Part shown: one piece after another, positions 32,057 through 44,096 of the stretch
Layout: each line of letters starts with the position of its first letter
Position numbering within the stretch: the first letter of the stretch is position 1
Origin: Lepas anatifera
Taxonomy: Eukaryota > Arthropoda > Thecostraca > Lepadidae
Length of the DNA: 64,000 nt
NCBI GenBank assembly: GCA_034440635.1
Contig: JAOTON010001532.1
Coordinates: forward strand, 292,015-356,014
Direction: 5' to 3'
Position numbers and translations under genes: made by a program
Notes under the pieces: generated by a model
Database searches by the model: none
The model's input: only the letters and a program-made list of their open reading frames with translations
What the model was told of the DNA's origin: nothing

Positions 32057-32575
32057 ATGAAGTCACTCAGATGTGTGCTTGGACTGGCCTCTGTCTGGAT
32101 AATGCTGTCGGTGATGCAGCCGGCCAGGGCCTGCAGGGAACTGGAACCAGGATATCCAAAGAAATGGAGCGAAATTGTGCTGCGCAGAGTTTACCCTAAA
32201 GGTGACCAAGGCCATTGCCTGTGCTGTCCCAAATGCTACAGCCATCCCGAGTGTGTCAGCTACAACTACAGCGCAAAGCAGAGAATTTGCTGGCTGTACC
32301 CTCTGGTGCCCAGCCCAAATACCTTCACGAAGTCGAAGTCGTATAGCTTCTTTCTAATGTCCGGCACATCGGAGAGTGGCCAGTTTTGCGGTCGCTACTC
32401 CGACTGCATTATATCAGGTGAATCCTGTCGGCCTAAGCGTCGCCACCGGCAAAAAAGTGGGGGGGGTGGGGGGCAGGCAAACTTCAAACTGACGCTGACA
32501 AAAAACTTTCCACGCTACGACCAAATACTGTTCGAATTTGGGCTCCTCGTTGCCCTCTGCAGCGGCTGGTTATAA
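32057..32575 (+). CDS. A2: secreted PAN/apple-like Cys-rich protein with transposon-derived tail
   Basis: 172 residues, open. Signal peptide MKSLRCVLGLASVWIMLSVM..ARA, then CRELEPGYPKKW, HCLCCPKCYSHPECVSYNYS, ICWLY and FCGRYSDCIISGESC. A2 keeps the Cys that A1 has lost. After GESC the frame enters a hAT-like insertion at 32430 and adds about 45 residues (RPKRRHRQK, a Gly run, then a mixed tail) of transposon sequence. If the insertion were absent the gene would read GESC-QDEIC-M-stop, matching GESCQSGVC of B. The chimeric protein may still be made: everything but the last Cys of the EB-like tail is there. Confidence 0.65.
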   Translation: MKSLRCVLGLASVWIMLSVMQPARACRELEPGYPKKWSEIVLRRVYPKGDQGHCLCCPKCYSHPECVSYNYSAKQRICWLYPLVPSPNTFTKSKSYSFFLMSGTSESGQFCGRYSDCIISGESCRPKRRHRQKSGGGGGQANFKLTLTKNFPRYDQILFEFGLLVALCSGWL

Positions 32576-32670
32576 GGATGCCCGGTTTTCTCCCATTTTG
32601 ATTGAGATCAGGAAATTTTTGTCCAAAAAGTAGGGGCAGGCCCCCCTGTCCCCCCCGGTGGCAACGCCTC
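32430..32670. mobile_element. hAT-like MITE inside the A2 reading frame
   Basis: Flanked by ATCCTGTC (32422-32429) and TTCCTGTC (32671-32678), 7 of 8 identical. Ends match the A1 and A3 copies. Confidence 0.8.
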
Positions 32671-32999
32671 TTCCTGTCAGGATGAAATCTGTATGTGAGC
32701 TCCGAAGGACAGCCTCAAGTTTCTCTGGAAAATTCGAGAACCCAATCCAAGAATACGTCCAAGAATTGGTCAGTAGAGTGTCCTTAGGTCCAACGAGAAT
32801 GCAACAGCATTGAAGAAACCTATTAAAAAATGCAAGCCCGTACCGAAGATTATCATCTCGATTGTTTGTATGGCAAACAGTTATCACAGAAGATAAATTC
32901 GGAGCAGGACAAATGACTGGAAAAGTAGTTCCGATGACGTCCGATACCTGGTCCAAAATGGCGTCTGCAGCCACGTTTTAAAGTAAGACAGAGGACATT

Positions 33000-34364
33000 T
33001 TGGAGCTCTACCTATGATTCCCTGACACAATTTGATTACAATGTTACCATCTCATGAAACTCAAGCTGATATACATTTCTGGTTGCTGGTTGGATTGCTT
33101 GTGCTTGCTGACATTATCCATTGTTTTGGCTTTCCGTGCACCTACAAAGTTTTCTCGTGTGTAGATTCAGATGAGGTAGCCTGACTTCTGGTACGCTTGA
33201 TGGGATATGGTATGGTATGGATATGGTACGTTCATTTAAACTACAAAGTTATTCGGAGTATATAGTTTTAGTTTCAAATAGGTTGAATTGTTGTTTGAAA
33301 TTGTTTCATACATTTTTGCAGCTTATAAAAAATTCGCATAACGCAAAGTTTCGTACGTTTCGTGCTTTACGATAAATTATTGATGTAATGGTGCATTTAC
33401 TTGACCTTCACCTGGGCATATACATCACCTGCTCCAAGTTGTGTTGGTGTTATTAGTGTGCTGTTCAGTCTTGTTGACTTTAGTCCGTTTAATCCAAGAA
33501 AAACCATCCCCCATGTGACGAGATATAATAATACACGTGTTTTGCGGTCTGTAACTGTTCAGAAGCCCGAATTTCGTGCTGGGGTTTTGCCATTTTAACC
33601 TTTCTTCACCAAACTAAGCCTTGAAATAGCCTGAGGAGACAAATCCAAGTGCGTTTTTGAGCCTTTGGACTTTGGAGGATCGCTTTTTTTAGATTAAATG
33701 GACTATACCAGGGTGCGGCATCGCCTCAACAGCTGTATATCTTTCATGGCTTCGGACCGTAAGCACTCATTGTCACACAAAACACGGAAACAGTAATGAT
33801 AAAATGACGTCGGAAGCCAAGCGGCGGGACGGGGGCCCCCGAAACCGGCACCGGCCGAGCACATTTGCGTCCCAATAAGTGGTGCGTCCGGTGGGAGCAG
33901 AGGGTTGCCCAGTTTCACCTTTGACAGAAGTCTCCGAAACTGGAAGTCGCGAAACTGACATGCAATACCGTGGTTTGACAGTTATGTGTGTGTACTCTTA
34001 CAAATATCGAAAATAAATGCGTTTGTACCCAGATAGTCCCTCGACTTATGCAAACAGATCAAGTGTTATCAAAAAGTTTAAAACGGACACCAGTCCTGTT
34101 TACAAGCAATGATATTGACTACTTTCCACGCTCGGCAGAAAGCCAGCCAAAACGCACGTTGCCAGGGCTGAGTTTTTGGGGGACAAACTGAAAGACTGGG
34201 CTACAGCACCAAATCTGTTGTTTTTCGTTTGACTCAACTTTCATCTGTTTAGAATACCAAATCCAGTGTTACCTTTAAACCCCACTTGTCTCGTTGCTTG
34301 ACGCGAGCTTGTCGCGCTTGGCAGTCTAAGCAAGCGCGCGTTCAGCATCGTGATGAGTGGATTT
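33000..34364. other. Downstream flank of A2
   Basis: Same sequence as 16190-17516 apart from about 85 bp near 33340-33412 that unit 1 lacks. No gene recognised. Confidence 0.5.
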
Positions 34365-34368
34365 TTAA

Positions 34369-35718
34369 CCCGCGCCCCAGTGGGCCTCCGAAGCACCTTC
34401 GCCCTGGTGGGGGGTGTTTGAACACCCCCTAGAACTCGGCCCCTATGCGGGAAAGTGAAAAATGCGAGCGCTGATGGATAGCTCATACAAATTCATGAAG
34501 TAATTATATCGGCCACTTTTAGACTCAAGTCAATATTGACATCATGTCACGTCAAAGAAAATGAAATTTTGAGTAGGCTGGCAGAGTTTGGCTAGAATCA
34601 TTTTTAGGCACCATTCGCATCTTCTCGTCACGGCAAATCGAATGATGTATAATATGACAATACTAGGTCAAAATGCAAAAATGACCTGACCTCAGGTCAG
34701 ATGAAGGTCACTTCTTAGCCCTTGAATAGTCAATATGAATGTCAATCGACTCGTAATGGCAATCTGAACGCAGTGATATCAAAATAAAAGCTGTATCATC
34801 ATTTCATGCAAAGCTATTTACCTAAGTCTGAAAACTACTTACATAGGCCGAGATCACCTCTCAGCGGTCAGAAGCCAAAACATGGCAACATGAACCTGGA
34901 AAGTGGCCCAGGATACTACGATTTGGAGAATAAGGGAATATTCACAGCTGTATCAACACAAATCCAGCCCAATTTCTGTTTTTCCCATGTATTTCCAATG
35001 GAGAGGTCATGGTCTGCATTTGACCTTAGGTCATCGATGTGGAAAATCCCCGAACAGTGGCGGATCTAGCCGGCCGGTTTGGGAGGGGCAAACCAAAGTC
35101 GAAAGCAAAAAAACGTCACTTATCAATTGCGCTAAAATATGACCCGTCGGGAAATTTTAGGTATTGGAGGCGAAAAGCAGAAACACTTCACAAGGTAAGG
35201 AATGTGGGCTCGAGCTACTTTTTTCCTATCCAAGCCCCAATATTTACACTGAACTTAACTGGTTCTGTTGGAAGTTAAGAGTTGAAGTACCAAAATCTAG
35301 CTTATAAACTAAAAAGCAGTCGGGGAAAAAGGAGGTTGATCGCTTTGGGGAGGGGGAACAAATAGTTTTACCCCGAGCTTTTCCGTTGGGGGGCAAATGC
35401 CTTTTTGCCCCCCCTTGGATCCGCCACTGTCCCCGAATATATGTTGTAGCACTCGGTGGGCCTAGTGTGTGGTATAAGTTTCAATTCCATTGATTCACCC
35501 ATTTCTTACTTATGCCTCCTTAAACTTTTTTTGAGATGAGGTCACTTGAACTGCAGTGGTGACCTGGCCTGAGATGACGCAAGCTTAAAATTTGTGGGAA
35601 AATTGCTGAATTGATCAAGAGTAAGGTATGCCAAGTCCAGCGGCACTTCGCGGTGCCGTTTTTTTTGTGCCGCCTGAAAAACCCGAGGGGTGTTCAAATA
35701 CCCCCACCGGGGCGAGGG
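34369..35718. mobile_element. TTAA-flanked element, unit 3 copy
   Basis: Same element and insertion site as 17521-18869; TTAA at 34365-34368 and 35719-35722. Confidence 0.82.
35055..35429. mobile_element. Nested hAT MITE, unit 3 copy
   Basis: Same as 18206-18582, with TCCCCGAA at 35047-35054 and 35430-35437. Confidence 0.9.
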
Positions 35719-36549
35719 TTAAGATGACAGTCAATTTGGTGTTATAAAAATATGTATTTCGAGTCCAGAACAAATCAACATCTATTCGTGCTGTAACACA
35801 ATCTTTCAGTCCCCCCCAAAATCAACCCTGGCACCGCGCATGATAGCAAGCCAGCTGACCAATACAAACGTTCATGTAAACGCGACTATTGCACAGCGCC
35901 ACTGTCGCCATTGTCGAAGTATAACCCTAACAGTTGGTGCATCGTAAACCCTCACATTTATTCGTATTACTTGTCCAGCAAAGAGTATAAAATCGGAATA
36001 TACGGGTATTTATTTTCAGCTTTCGTCCCTGTGTCATTTGTCCAGTGCGAACGCTAATCGGATGGAATATGGCACTTCTATTCCATCCGATTTCCTATTG
36101 AACTTTACGAATGAAACACAGATGGAGGCTACCAATAAATAGCTGACAGCTCCGAGTATAGGATCTTTGCCAGTGGAGAAATCCTGCAAATTCTTTTGAT
36201 CGTTCACTTGTGTCGTATGAAGAGCATTTTATTGCCCAAGCACTTCAGCCTGCTACACCGAAGCAGCCGGAAATCAATAAATACCTCCGAGTGCTGTTTG
36301 GAAAGCACAACATCAAAAACCACGATGCATGGATTTCGGCCCTCCCTCGAAATATTTAGGAACAATGGAGACATGGAAGCTGAAAATCCAGACGCAAACG
36401 TGCGCACAGGTAATCACATGCACTCATAATTTGAAATAGCATCACTGGTTGTCTTCGAAAATTCAGCACTAGTGCTGAAAGCCTTCATTCATTTGTGACT
36501 GGGAAACAAATATTTATCACCTCAACAGACCAAAGTAAAAAAATGGACT

Positions 36550-36812
36550 ATAGGCGGATCCAGGATTGCCGATCAGGGAGGGGCAACTTTTTTGGGAGAG
36601 GGGGCGCCACCCGGACCAAGGGGGTGCCACTTTTGACCTGCAAAACTTATCAGGTGGGCGCAAAATCCTAAAGGTGGGCGTCGATTTTCGCATCCTGGGG
36701 GAGGGGTGGAAAGTGGCCTTTCAGAGGGGCGCCGTGACCATTTCAGGGGATGCCAAAGGTCGATTAGGGGCGGCACCTGCCCCTTTTTGCCCCGCCCCTA
36801 GATCCGCGTATG
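36550..36812. mobile_element. hAT MITE, CATAGGCGG family, unit 3 copy
   Basis: Counterpart of 19700-19963, with right end AGATCCGCGTATG closer to the family ends. Confidence 0.75.
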
Positions 36813-37052
36813 CAAGGGAGACTTGAATAGAACCTGTAGGATACCGAATATTATTAACAGGTTTTCCATTGAACAGTTCACCTTCTAATCGCACCATGGG
36901 TCACATCAATGGTGGGAGGATATAGGATAGTAAGGTGCTCGTATTTATTCGACCATTCTCAAAGAGACCATTGGTGGACATAACTGATGTCTGCGGGTGC
37001 ATATCATGTCCATGATATTACTTATATAAGGCAATAAACCGCTTTCTTTTAA

Positions 37053-38078
37053 CCCTCACCCCACCGGGGAGGCAATCGATGGCCCCCTAAGGTTTTTCCG
37101 GGATAGCAGCAAAACAACGAGGCGCAGCACCGCGGTTGAGGACTCTGCCTCTCACTGCATCATTTTCCCATCATCCCTGAAATTTTTTACCCCGGGTCAC
37201 CCAAGGTCAGGTCACCAGAAGAGGTCAACCAAGGTCACCTCACTTCAACTTTAGAGCTCTGTAAGAGCTACATTTCAAAGTCGATCGATTTGAAACTTCC
37301 TACACTTCATGACCCCTCCAGGGTCTACAAGGTGTATATCCGGGATTTTTCGATTTCGTGCCCTGAGGTCAGGTCACGAGGCGACCTCTCCCATTGGAAA
37401 AGCATGGGGAAAACCTGTTTCATAACATAAAAGCCACAAAAATGATTGCAAATACTCAGACTGCTCAGAACAGCGTTTTTGGACACCCTTTCACGGATCC
37501 CAGGGTTCATATTTACCTTTTGACTTTTCCAAGGTCATCCAAGGTCACCAGACGTCAAAAAACAGTATTTTGACAATAACTTTTGACCTAAATAAGCTAG
37601 AGCAATGAAACAAATACCATCGTGTTTGTCTTGTCACTGGCTTTCATTTGATATACGGCAAGGTCACTTTGTGACCTTTCGTGACCTCAGGTCATATTAG
37701 GTCACGAGGTGACCTCTGGAGGTCAAACCACTGGCGGGAGGTCTTTATGTTCCACATAGCGGAAAAAGTACTGGCAATTTCCTATCAAATGAACTTTACC
37801 AGGTCTCAATAGCTCTAATGACATAAGAGTTATGACCAGTTTGCTTAATCATTGCATATTTGAGTGAAAGTAGCCGATATTGACCTAATTTGACCTCTGG
37901 AGGTCAAACCATTGACCTGAGCACTAAAACATGCAAAGTAATTTCTTACTGAATTCACGCGAGCTTTCTATTGCACTTTGCAGATTTGCGCTAACGCCCA
38001 TATTTTCGGAGTTAGAGGGGGGCCATCGATGCCCCCCGGTGGGGCGAAGGTGGCGCCGGACCCCCGGTGGGGCGCGGG
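37053..38078. mobile_element. TTAA-flanked DR4 element, unit 3 copy
   Basis: Same insertion as 26735-27761, TTAA at 37049-37052 and 38079-38082. DR4 pairs at 37194-37209, 37222-37237, 37532-37547 and 37689-37704 are all preserved. Confidence 0.85.
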
Positions 38079-38306
38079 TTAATTTGGCAAAGAAACTTGT
38101 TTTCCGTATCACAAACTCACTCAAGTATGCGCCGTATCATACAATACGAGACTCCATTTTACAGAGAAAATTTACAGAGGAAGCGTATAAGTTATTCCTG
38201 CAGAGCAAAGTAATTGTTTGAACAGTCGCTCTCCTAAACTTCAGCGCGGTTGAGTGGTACTATTTTGAATTACACTTGTTTTTGTTCCAACTTGGCCGGG
38301 CGCTTG

Positions 38307-39763
38307 TGTAAAACCCACGACCCCACTGTGGAGGTTCACTCGTGGATTCACTCCCGCATCGGATTTCCCCCCTTTAATTCTTCAGCCAGTCTTGGATTTG
38401 AGTATCACCCAGCGGGACCGTGCACGGGGAGCGACCTCAGGGTCGAGTACTCTGCCCGTGTCTCACGGTCTGACCCCGCCCCCGTCCTGAAATAGACAAA
38501 AGAGACCCGCACACCACGTTCCAAGACCGTGGGCGAGACTCGGATCCCATCAAGCCATTGACGTGGCCTGGCCTCCGGAAGCCGAACGAATCCCTTAAAG
38601 GAAAGGTGACTCTGCCACCGTCACTCAATCCAGGACTCACCCGGCCCCGGGTCATCACGCTCGTCAGCGCCTGCAGCCACGAACTGAATACGGACCACCG
38701 ACCCCGGCATTCCTCGCATTACGTGAGCCCGGTCTGCGACGCTAGATCCCGTCGGATTCTGGTACTAGTATAGATATAACACGCATACTTTCCTTTGAGC
38801 TTTCGCCCGAGGCTACCGCGCTGGCCAGTCACGGTATAACGACGAAGCGCTCCACTCGCAGCCCTCGTCAGGGTCGACTCGACGGTCGTAAAAGAAACGT
38901 GAAATCTAAGCAATGACCAGCGTGCAGCCGGGATACCACGAGGCGCAAGAGGATTAGAGGTCCCGTCAGACATACAACCGGTCGCCGCATCAGACAAGAG
39001 GTGATCACGGCCCCCTTTTTAGCGCCTGCCACACGCCAAACGGATAGACGGCCCTGGACCACGTTTAGGCACAGTTCTGTGTGAAATGATGTCTCTCCCC
39101 TGCCCCCTTTTCCTGTCCCGACACACTGGTAGCGGCCACGGGGAATAGGCTCCCTCGTTGGCTTGATAACGATTAGACGGCTCTCATTTCCCGTTCGAAA
39201 GGCTTTCACAGACACAGTAATTTATATTTATCCCATTAAATTTATCCACAAAATAACGAGGCCCGATGCTAATTCAAATCAGGTGACACAAAAGTTTAAT
39301 AGGCAAACGAACAATGATTTAGCAAAGCAAGCTCCGATGACCAGTCAAATCAGGTGATTCAAAAGGCTAATTGGGCTAATGAACAATGACTTAGCAATCT
39401 GCAGATTATTCGATGAATCCCACAACAAAACGCCACCCTTCTACCACTCGCACCCTTACTCACGCACACTTACACCCGTCTACTCACACCCACACGACAC
39501 ACACACACACACACACACACAGCCACGCGCACGGCGCGACCCACCTCTACGACGCGACGGGCAGGAGAGAGCCCAGTTCTAACCTACACACGGCTTATGT
39601 AGCCTTAGCGGGGCTCTCTCTGCTGCCGCATCGTTTTGCCGCTAGTCGGCCACGCAGCCCACATCCACTGAGCCTGGCTGCTAGTAAAACCTAACAGCCA
39701 AATAAACGCTTGTGAAAGGACGCAAATTTTATATGATATTCTAATTCATATGATAACTTTACA
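38307..39763. mobile_element. Solo LTR, unit 3 copy
   Basis: Same insertion as 27990-29440, CTTG duplication at 38303-38306 and 39764-39767. Differs mainly in the length of the CA repeat (39495-39522) and by scattered substitutions. Confidence 0.85.
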
Positions 39764-40163
39764 CTTGGGGTGAGGCACCCAATCCATGCTTGGCTGTTGA
39801 AACATAGCAGATACATGAAAAATGAATTGGTCATGCTGCTAAGTAGGCTCATGCGACACATTGTTGCACTGCACCGGTTCCGACATTAAATAAACGTGTC
39901 CACTATTGGCTTTTGCGTTGACAACTATACACCATGAATGCTAAACGTTTCGCTAATTAAAACAGGCGGTGTTTTCCAGAAGCTTAGCGACAAACGATTT
40001 TCTGACGGTGTCAGTCGGACACACTAGTCACTTCTACCCTGCTACTAGCCGAATAGCTGTGAGAGAAGGAATACCAACATTTTGTGTCCTTCAACTTTCA
40101 GGGTCTGTATCATTGCATAACTATTTGACCTTTCTTTTGGGCTGTAGCGTGACCCTAGTTTAA

Positions 40164-40615
40164 CACGTGCATTGACGGGGGTCTGAGCCAACTCTGCTTT
40201 GCAGGGGTGGGAGGGGTACGCTCTATCACCATTCATTACTAAGTTATTCATTCAGCTTAAACCATTTTCCCCCGTATCTCTAATGGAGAGGCTACGGCTC
40301 GTACCTGACCATATCGATATAAAAAAATTCAGATAATTTATATTTTTAGAATGCTATAAGTGTTTTATAGAATATGCCTTTCAAGCGGGTAACTTCACTT
40401 TGTTCTGACTTATGCTATCTTAAACATTTTTCAATGTGAAATCAGTTGACCTGCACTGGTGACTTGACCTGAGTTGACCCAGCCTTAAAATTTTAACGAA
40501 AGTTGTAAAAATGATATGAAAAAGGTATACCAAGTACGGCAGTGTTTCGTACCACCGTTTCCTTAATATCTCCAAAAAACGAAGGGGCGGATAAGTACCC
40601 CTGTCAATGCACGTG
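40164..40615. mobile_element. TTAA element in the B3 promoter
   Basis: Same insertion as in B1, B2 and B4. DR4-type pair at 40465-40480. Confidence 0.85.
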
Positions 40616-40683
40616 CTAACTTCAAACCGATACAAGCATTACCTATTGCTCCAAATAGCTAAGTGTTGTGAGAAACATCAAGT

Positions 40684-41110
40684 ATGAAGTCGCCGGGATG
40701 TTTGGCTGGATTGGCCTCTATCTGGATAATGGTGTCGGTGATGCAGTCGTCCAGGGCCTGCATGGAACTGAAACGAGGATTCTCAAAGGAATTGACGGCA
40801 ATTTCGCTGAAGGAATTTCACGCTCTAGACGGCCCTTGCATCTGCTGCAGCAAATGCTACAGCCATCCCGACTGTGTCAGCTTCGCTTTCTCGAGATCAT
40901 ATAACTATTGCTGGCTCTACAAAGGAGTGGCCGGTCCGGACACCTTCCAAAAGCATGACGATTACGAGTATTTTTGTGATGCCGGGCAAGTCAGGTGCTG
41001 GCCAGTTCTGTCGCCACGACTCGGACTGCACCGCAGCAGGCGAATCCTGCCAGAGCGGCGTCTGCAAGCAGCCTCAAGAAACTACATCCCTAGCTTCCTC
41101 TGGAAAATAA
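40684..41110 (+). pseudogene. B3: as B2 but with a one-base frameshift
   Basis: Almost identical to B2 through the PAN-like core (signal peptide, CICCSKCYSHPDCVSFAFS, YCWLY). In GAGTATTTTTGTG there are five T where B2 has four, so the EB-like tail is read in the wrong frame to 41118. The tail (FCRHDSDCTAAGESCQSGVC) is intact in the +1 frame to the stop at 41110. A homopolymer error is the simplest explanation. Confidence 0.75.
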
Positions 41111-41233
41111 GAAGCTAACCGCATATAACGCATCACAGAGATAATCAATATGACGTACATCTGAAGAGATAGTGACAGCCTTCAAAGGGTTTGTAGACAA
41201 ATGAAATCGCATTTCATAGATTATTAGATGGAT

Positions 41234-41523
41234 TAACTGCACTGCTAACAATTGTCGCGAACAATGGATCTGTGGAGGAGGCTGGCGGTCTCAACAAAGG
41301 ATCACTGGGGTCGGTCTCAACAATACATTGGCCGGCGTGCCGGACGGTCCTGCACGAAGTGCAGCGACCCTGCCTGCCCCGAGGCGAAGTACCTCGCCCG
41401 CCGCGAGGAGGGGGACACCACGGCCCACGGCCTTCTACGGTGTCCATGCCTGGCCGGCTCTCGACTTCGATTTCTAGGCAACATCTAAGCCTAGCCGCAG
41501 CAGATGAGGGACGGCGACGTGGG
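41234..41523 (+). mobile_element. 3' fragment of a non-LTR retrotransposon
   Basis: Copy behind B3; frame 41252-41488. Confidence 0.65.
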
Positions 41524-42378
41524 TGGGCCTTGGCCGGTGACTTTCTCTGCTACATTGAGCCCCTCCAAGGCATTTTCGCCCGAGGTCAGGTTTTTTCTGA
41601 CCTCTGAATCTAGTTTTGCCTGAGGGCACACGCTGAAGGGGTCGCTGGTCCGCCACGGCGCTGGGTGATGGGATTACTGTCGGAGCACCTGCACACCCCT
41701 GGATCCGTGCCTGGTGAAAAAGCTATGATAATTCCAACAAGGAGAGGAGGAAGCCAGCTCCATCCGTTGTGATTTCAGCAACCACACGTACTCGGATTGA
41801 ATTCTTATCGGAATCATATCGGACTATAAATGTTAGGAACAAATCGTCAATGCTGCAGTCAAAAGTTACCTTCGGCAGCCATGTTCAGAAGCGGCGGATA
41901 CACTTTAACGTAGCCGTCCACGCCAACAGTCGGTTTTGTGCTCTACTGCATTATTCCACTTGACACGTTTTTGGACTACACACACGCACCTGCATACCTG
42001 CACGCACGCACCCACGCACAGGAGGCTCTTCGAACTATTGAAGTTTCAAAGGCTACGCGAGAGCAGCTGTAGATCAGCAGCAGATTAAAGTGTTTCCCAT
42101 TTTGCTAATGAAACTGCCCGTGTTTTCAAGTAACTTAGTGACAAACCATCTCTTGTCGGTGCCAGTTTGACACACCAGTTACTTCTACCCGCTCAGAATT
42201 CGAACAGTTGCGACTGAAGGAGCACAGACATTTTGCGTTCTTCAACTTTAAGGGTTTGTGTCTTTGTCAAGTTACTTGACCCTTCTGTTGGGGTGTGGCG
42301 TGACCCTAGTTGTACTTCGAACTGATAAAAGTCTTAGCTATTGCTCCACGTAGCTTAACATTTTTAGAATCAGCAAGT

Positions 42379-42790
42379 ATGAAGTCACTGAGATGTGTGG
42401 TTGGATTGGCCTCTATCTGGATAATGCTGTCGGTGATGCAGCCGGCCAGGTCCTGCAGGGAACTGGAACCAGGATATCCAAAGAAATGGGACGAACTTGT
42501 GCTGCGCAGAGTTTACCATAAAGGTGACCAAGGCCATTGCCTGTGCTGTCCCAAATGCTACAGCCATCCCGAGTGTGTCAGCTACAACTACAGCGCAACA
42601 CAGAGAATTTGCTGGCTGTACGCCCTCGACCCAGCCCAAATACCTTCACGAAGTCGAAGTCGTATAGCTTCTTTCTAATGTCCGGCACATCGGAGAGTGG
42701 CCAGTTTTACGGTCGCTACTCCGACTGCATTATATCAGGTGAATCCTGTCGGCCTAAGCGTCGCCACCGGCAAAAAGTGGGGGGGGGGCC
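42379..42790 (+). pseudogene. A3: broken A gene
   Basis: Signal peptide and PAN-like core as in A1 and A2 up to ICWLY. A net 2-base deletion near 42620 (TACGCCCTCGACCC against TACCCTCTGGTGCCC) shifts the frame, giving an early stop at 42678. In the old frame the FCGRY Cys is also Tyr. The reading frame then meets the hAT insertion and a further 4 kb of inserted DNA. Two independent lesions make this a genuine pseudogene. Confidence 0.82.
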
Positions 42791-42792
42791 AA
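42751..42792. mobile_element. hAT-like MITE in A3, left part
   Basis: Left end of the same element as in A1 and A2 (GGCCTAAGCGTCGCCACCGG). It is interrupted here by later insertions and continues at 46824-47028. Confidence 0.7.
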
Positions 42793-43519
42793 GGCCCTAG
42801 AATCCCAGGTTGGTTCAAGTTTTCTACTAGTAAAATTTTGGTTGTTTTCTTGGTATCCACTAAGAAAGGAAACATCGCCTTATTTTGAGGGTTAAAATTT
42901 AAGGTTTTTGGATAAATTAAGTTTAGATATTTAAGAAAAGAGCCATGGAATACACTTGTTTGCACTTTAATGTCTGTGAAGTGAAATATGTTGACAAATC
43001 TAGTAGCTTTAGTATGTTATACTAAAAAGTATACTAGTCTGGCAATCCTACTACGGTTTTTACTGAGCCGCAACACTGTAAAAGAGAAACATGACAGGCC
43101 CGAGAGAGAATAAAAACCAATGAAACGACATACAGGGTGAAGGGAGTGGGGTTGGGCAAATATGGAAATAGTAACGATAGTAGGAAAGATCGCATCTCAG
43201 AGCCCGTTTATAGCCGCAGCTCAAGGCCTAAATGCAACACGTGCCGATCGCTCTAACAGTTGCAGTCATGGGCGTCGAAAGCAGCATGGACGTGGGATGT
43301 GCTCCCCATTGGCTATTGGAGGACCAAATGCCCCCTTGTCTCCTAAATCCACCAAGTGCCAACTCTTCCCCCTCCCTTGTCATCATTGCCGGACCACTCC
43401 TGTCCCCCGTAAAAATTCCCTGGCTACGCCTCTGACTCACCCCATTGAAACCTGTAAATGTGATTTAATTTTACCCGAAGTTATTGTAATTGGGCTGTTT
43501 ATATATACAGGGCACTAGT
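42793..43519. other. Inserted DNA, unassigned
   Basis: First part of the 4-kb insertion in A3's element. AT-rich at the start; 43260-43440 has a GGGCGTC...GGCTACGCC pattern suggesting another degraded transposon end. No gene. Confidence 0.4.
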
Positions 43520-43827
43520 CATAGACGGATCCAGGATTGCCAGTCGGGGGGAGGCAATTCTTCCCGGGAGGGAGTGTCAACCAGACCAGGGGGCTTTATT
43601 CGGACCAGGGGGCACCATTTTTGGCTGGCAAAACCCATCAGGTGGGCGCCAAATCCTATCGGCAGGCGCTGCTTTCCGCATCCTGTGGAGGGGGTGGGGG
43701 GGGGTGGGAAGCGACATTTCAGGTGGCACCATCGACCTTTCAGGAGGCGCTGTGACCATTTCAGGTGTGACCTCGAGGGCCCATCGGGGGACACCCGCCC
43801 GGGCTTTGTCCCCTGGATCCGCCTATG
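43520..43827. mobile_element. hAT MITE, CATAGGCGG family
   Basis: Ends CATAGACGGATCCAGGATTG and CCTGGATCCGCCTATG, flanked by GCACTAGT and GTACCAGT, 6 of 8 identical. Confidence 0.85.
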
Positions 43828-43831
43828 GTAC

Positions 43832-44096
43832 CAGTGGCGGATATAAGGAGGTTCTGGGGCCCACGAGCCTCCTAAATTTCGAGGGGACCCCTCCGAGATG
43901 TCTACTAACATCTGTATAAGCAAAGGCTGTTCGGAGGCTACGGTGGGGGGACAGTGGCGGGTACAGGACTTTTTGGGGTATGGGCAAGGGGGTTCGAGCC
44001 TCCTCTCCATTGCCTCACATCAGCATCGGCCTATGAATTTACTAGATACTAACATTGGGGGGGGCTCGAGCCCTAGTCCCCTTGTATCCGCCACTG
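43832..44096. mobile_element. One or two CAGTGGCGG-type hAT MITEs
   Basis: CAGTGGCGGATATAAGG begins at 43832 and CAGTGGCGGGTACAGG at 43952. One right end, TATCCGCCACTG, is at 44096. This may be a nested or tandem pair. No clear duplication. Confidence 0.6.

Larger units (their letters stand above)
31328..41651 (+). repeat. Tandem unit 3
   Basis: Carries A2 and B3. Its left half follows unit 1 and its right half follows unit 2, including the solo LTR and the DR4 element that unit 1 lacks. It is thus the most complete unit. Confidence 0.85.

Noticed and set aside
43519..44010. 163-codon open frame on the - strand
   Set aside because: Runs through a G-rich hAT MITE; similar frames appear in every copy of that MITE.
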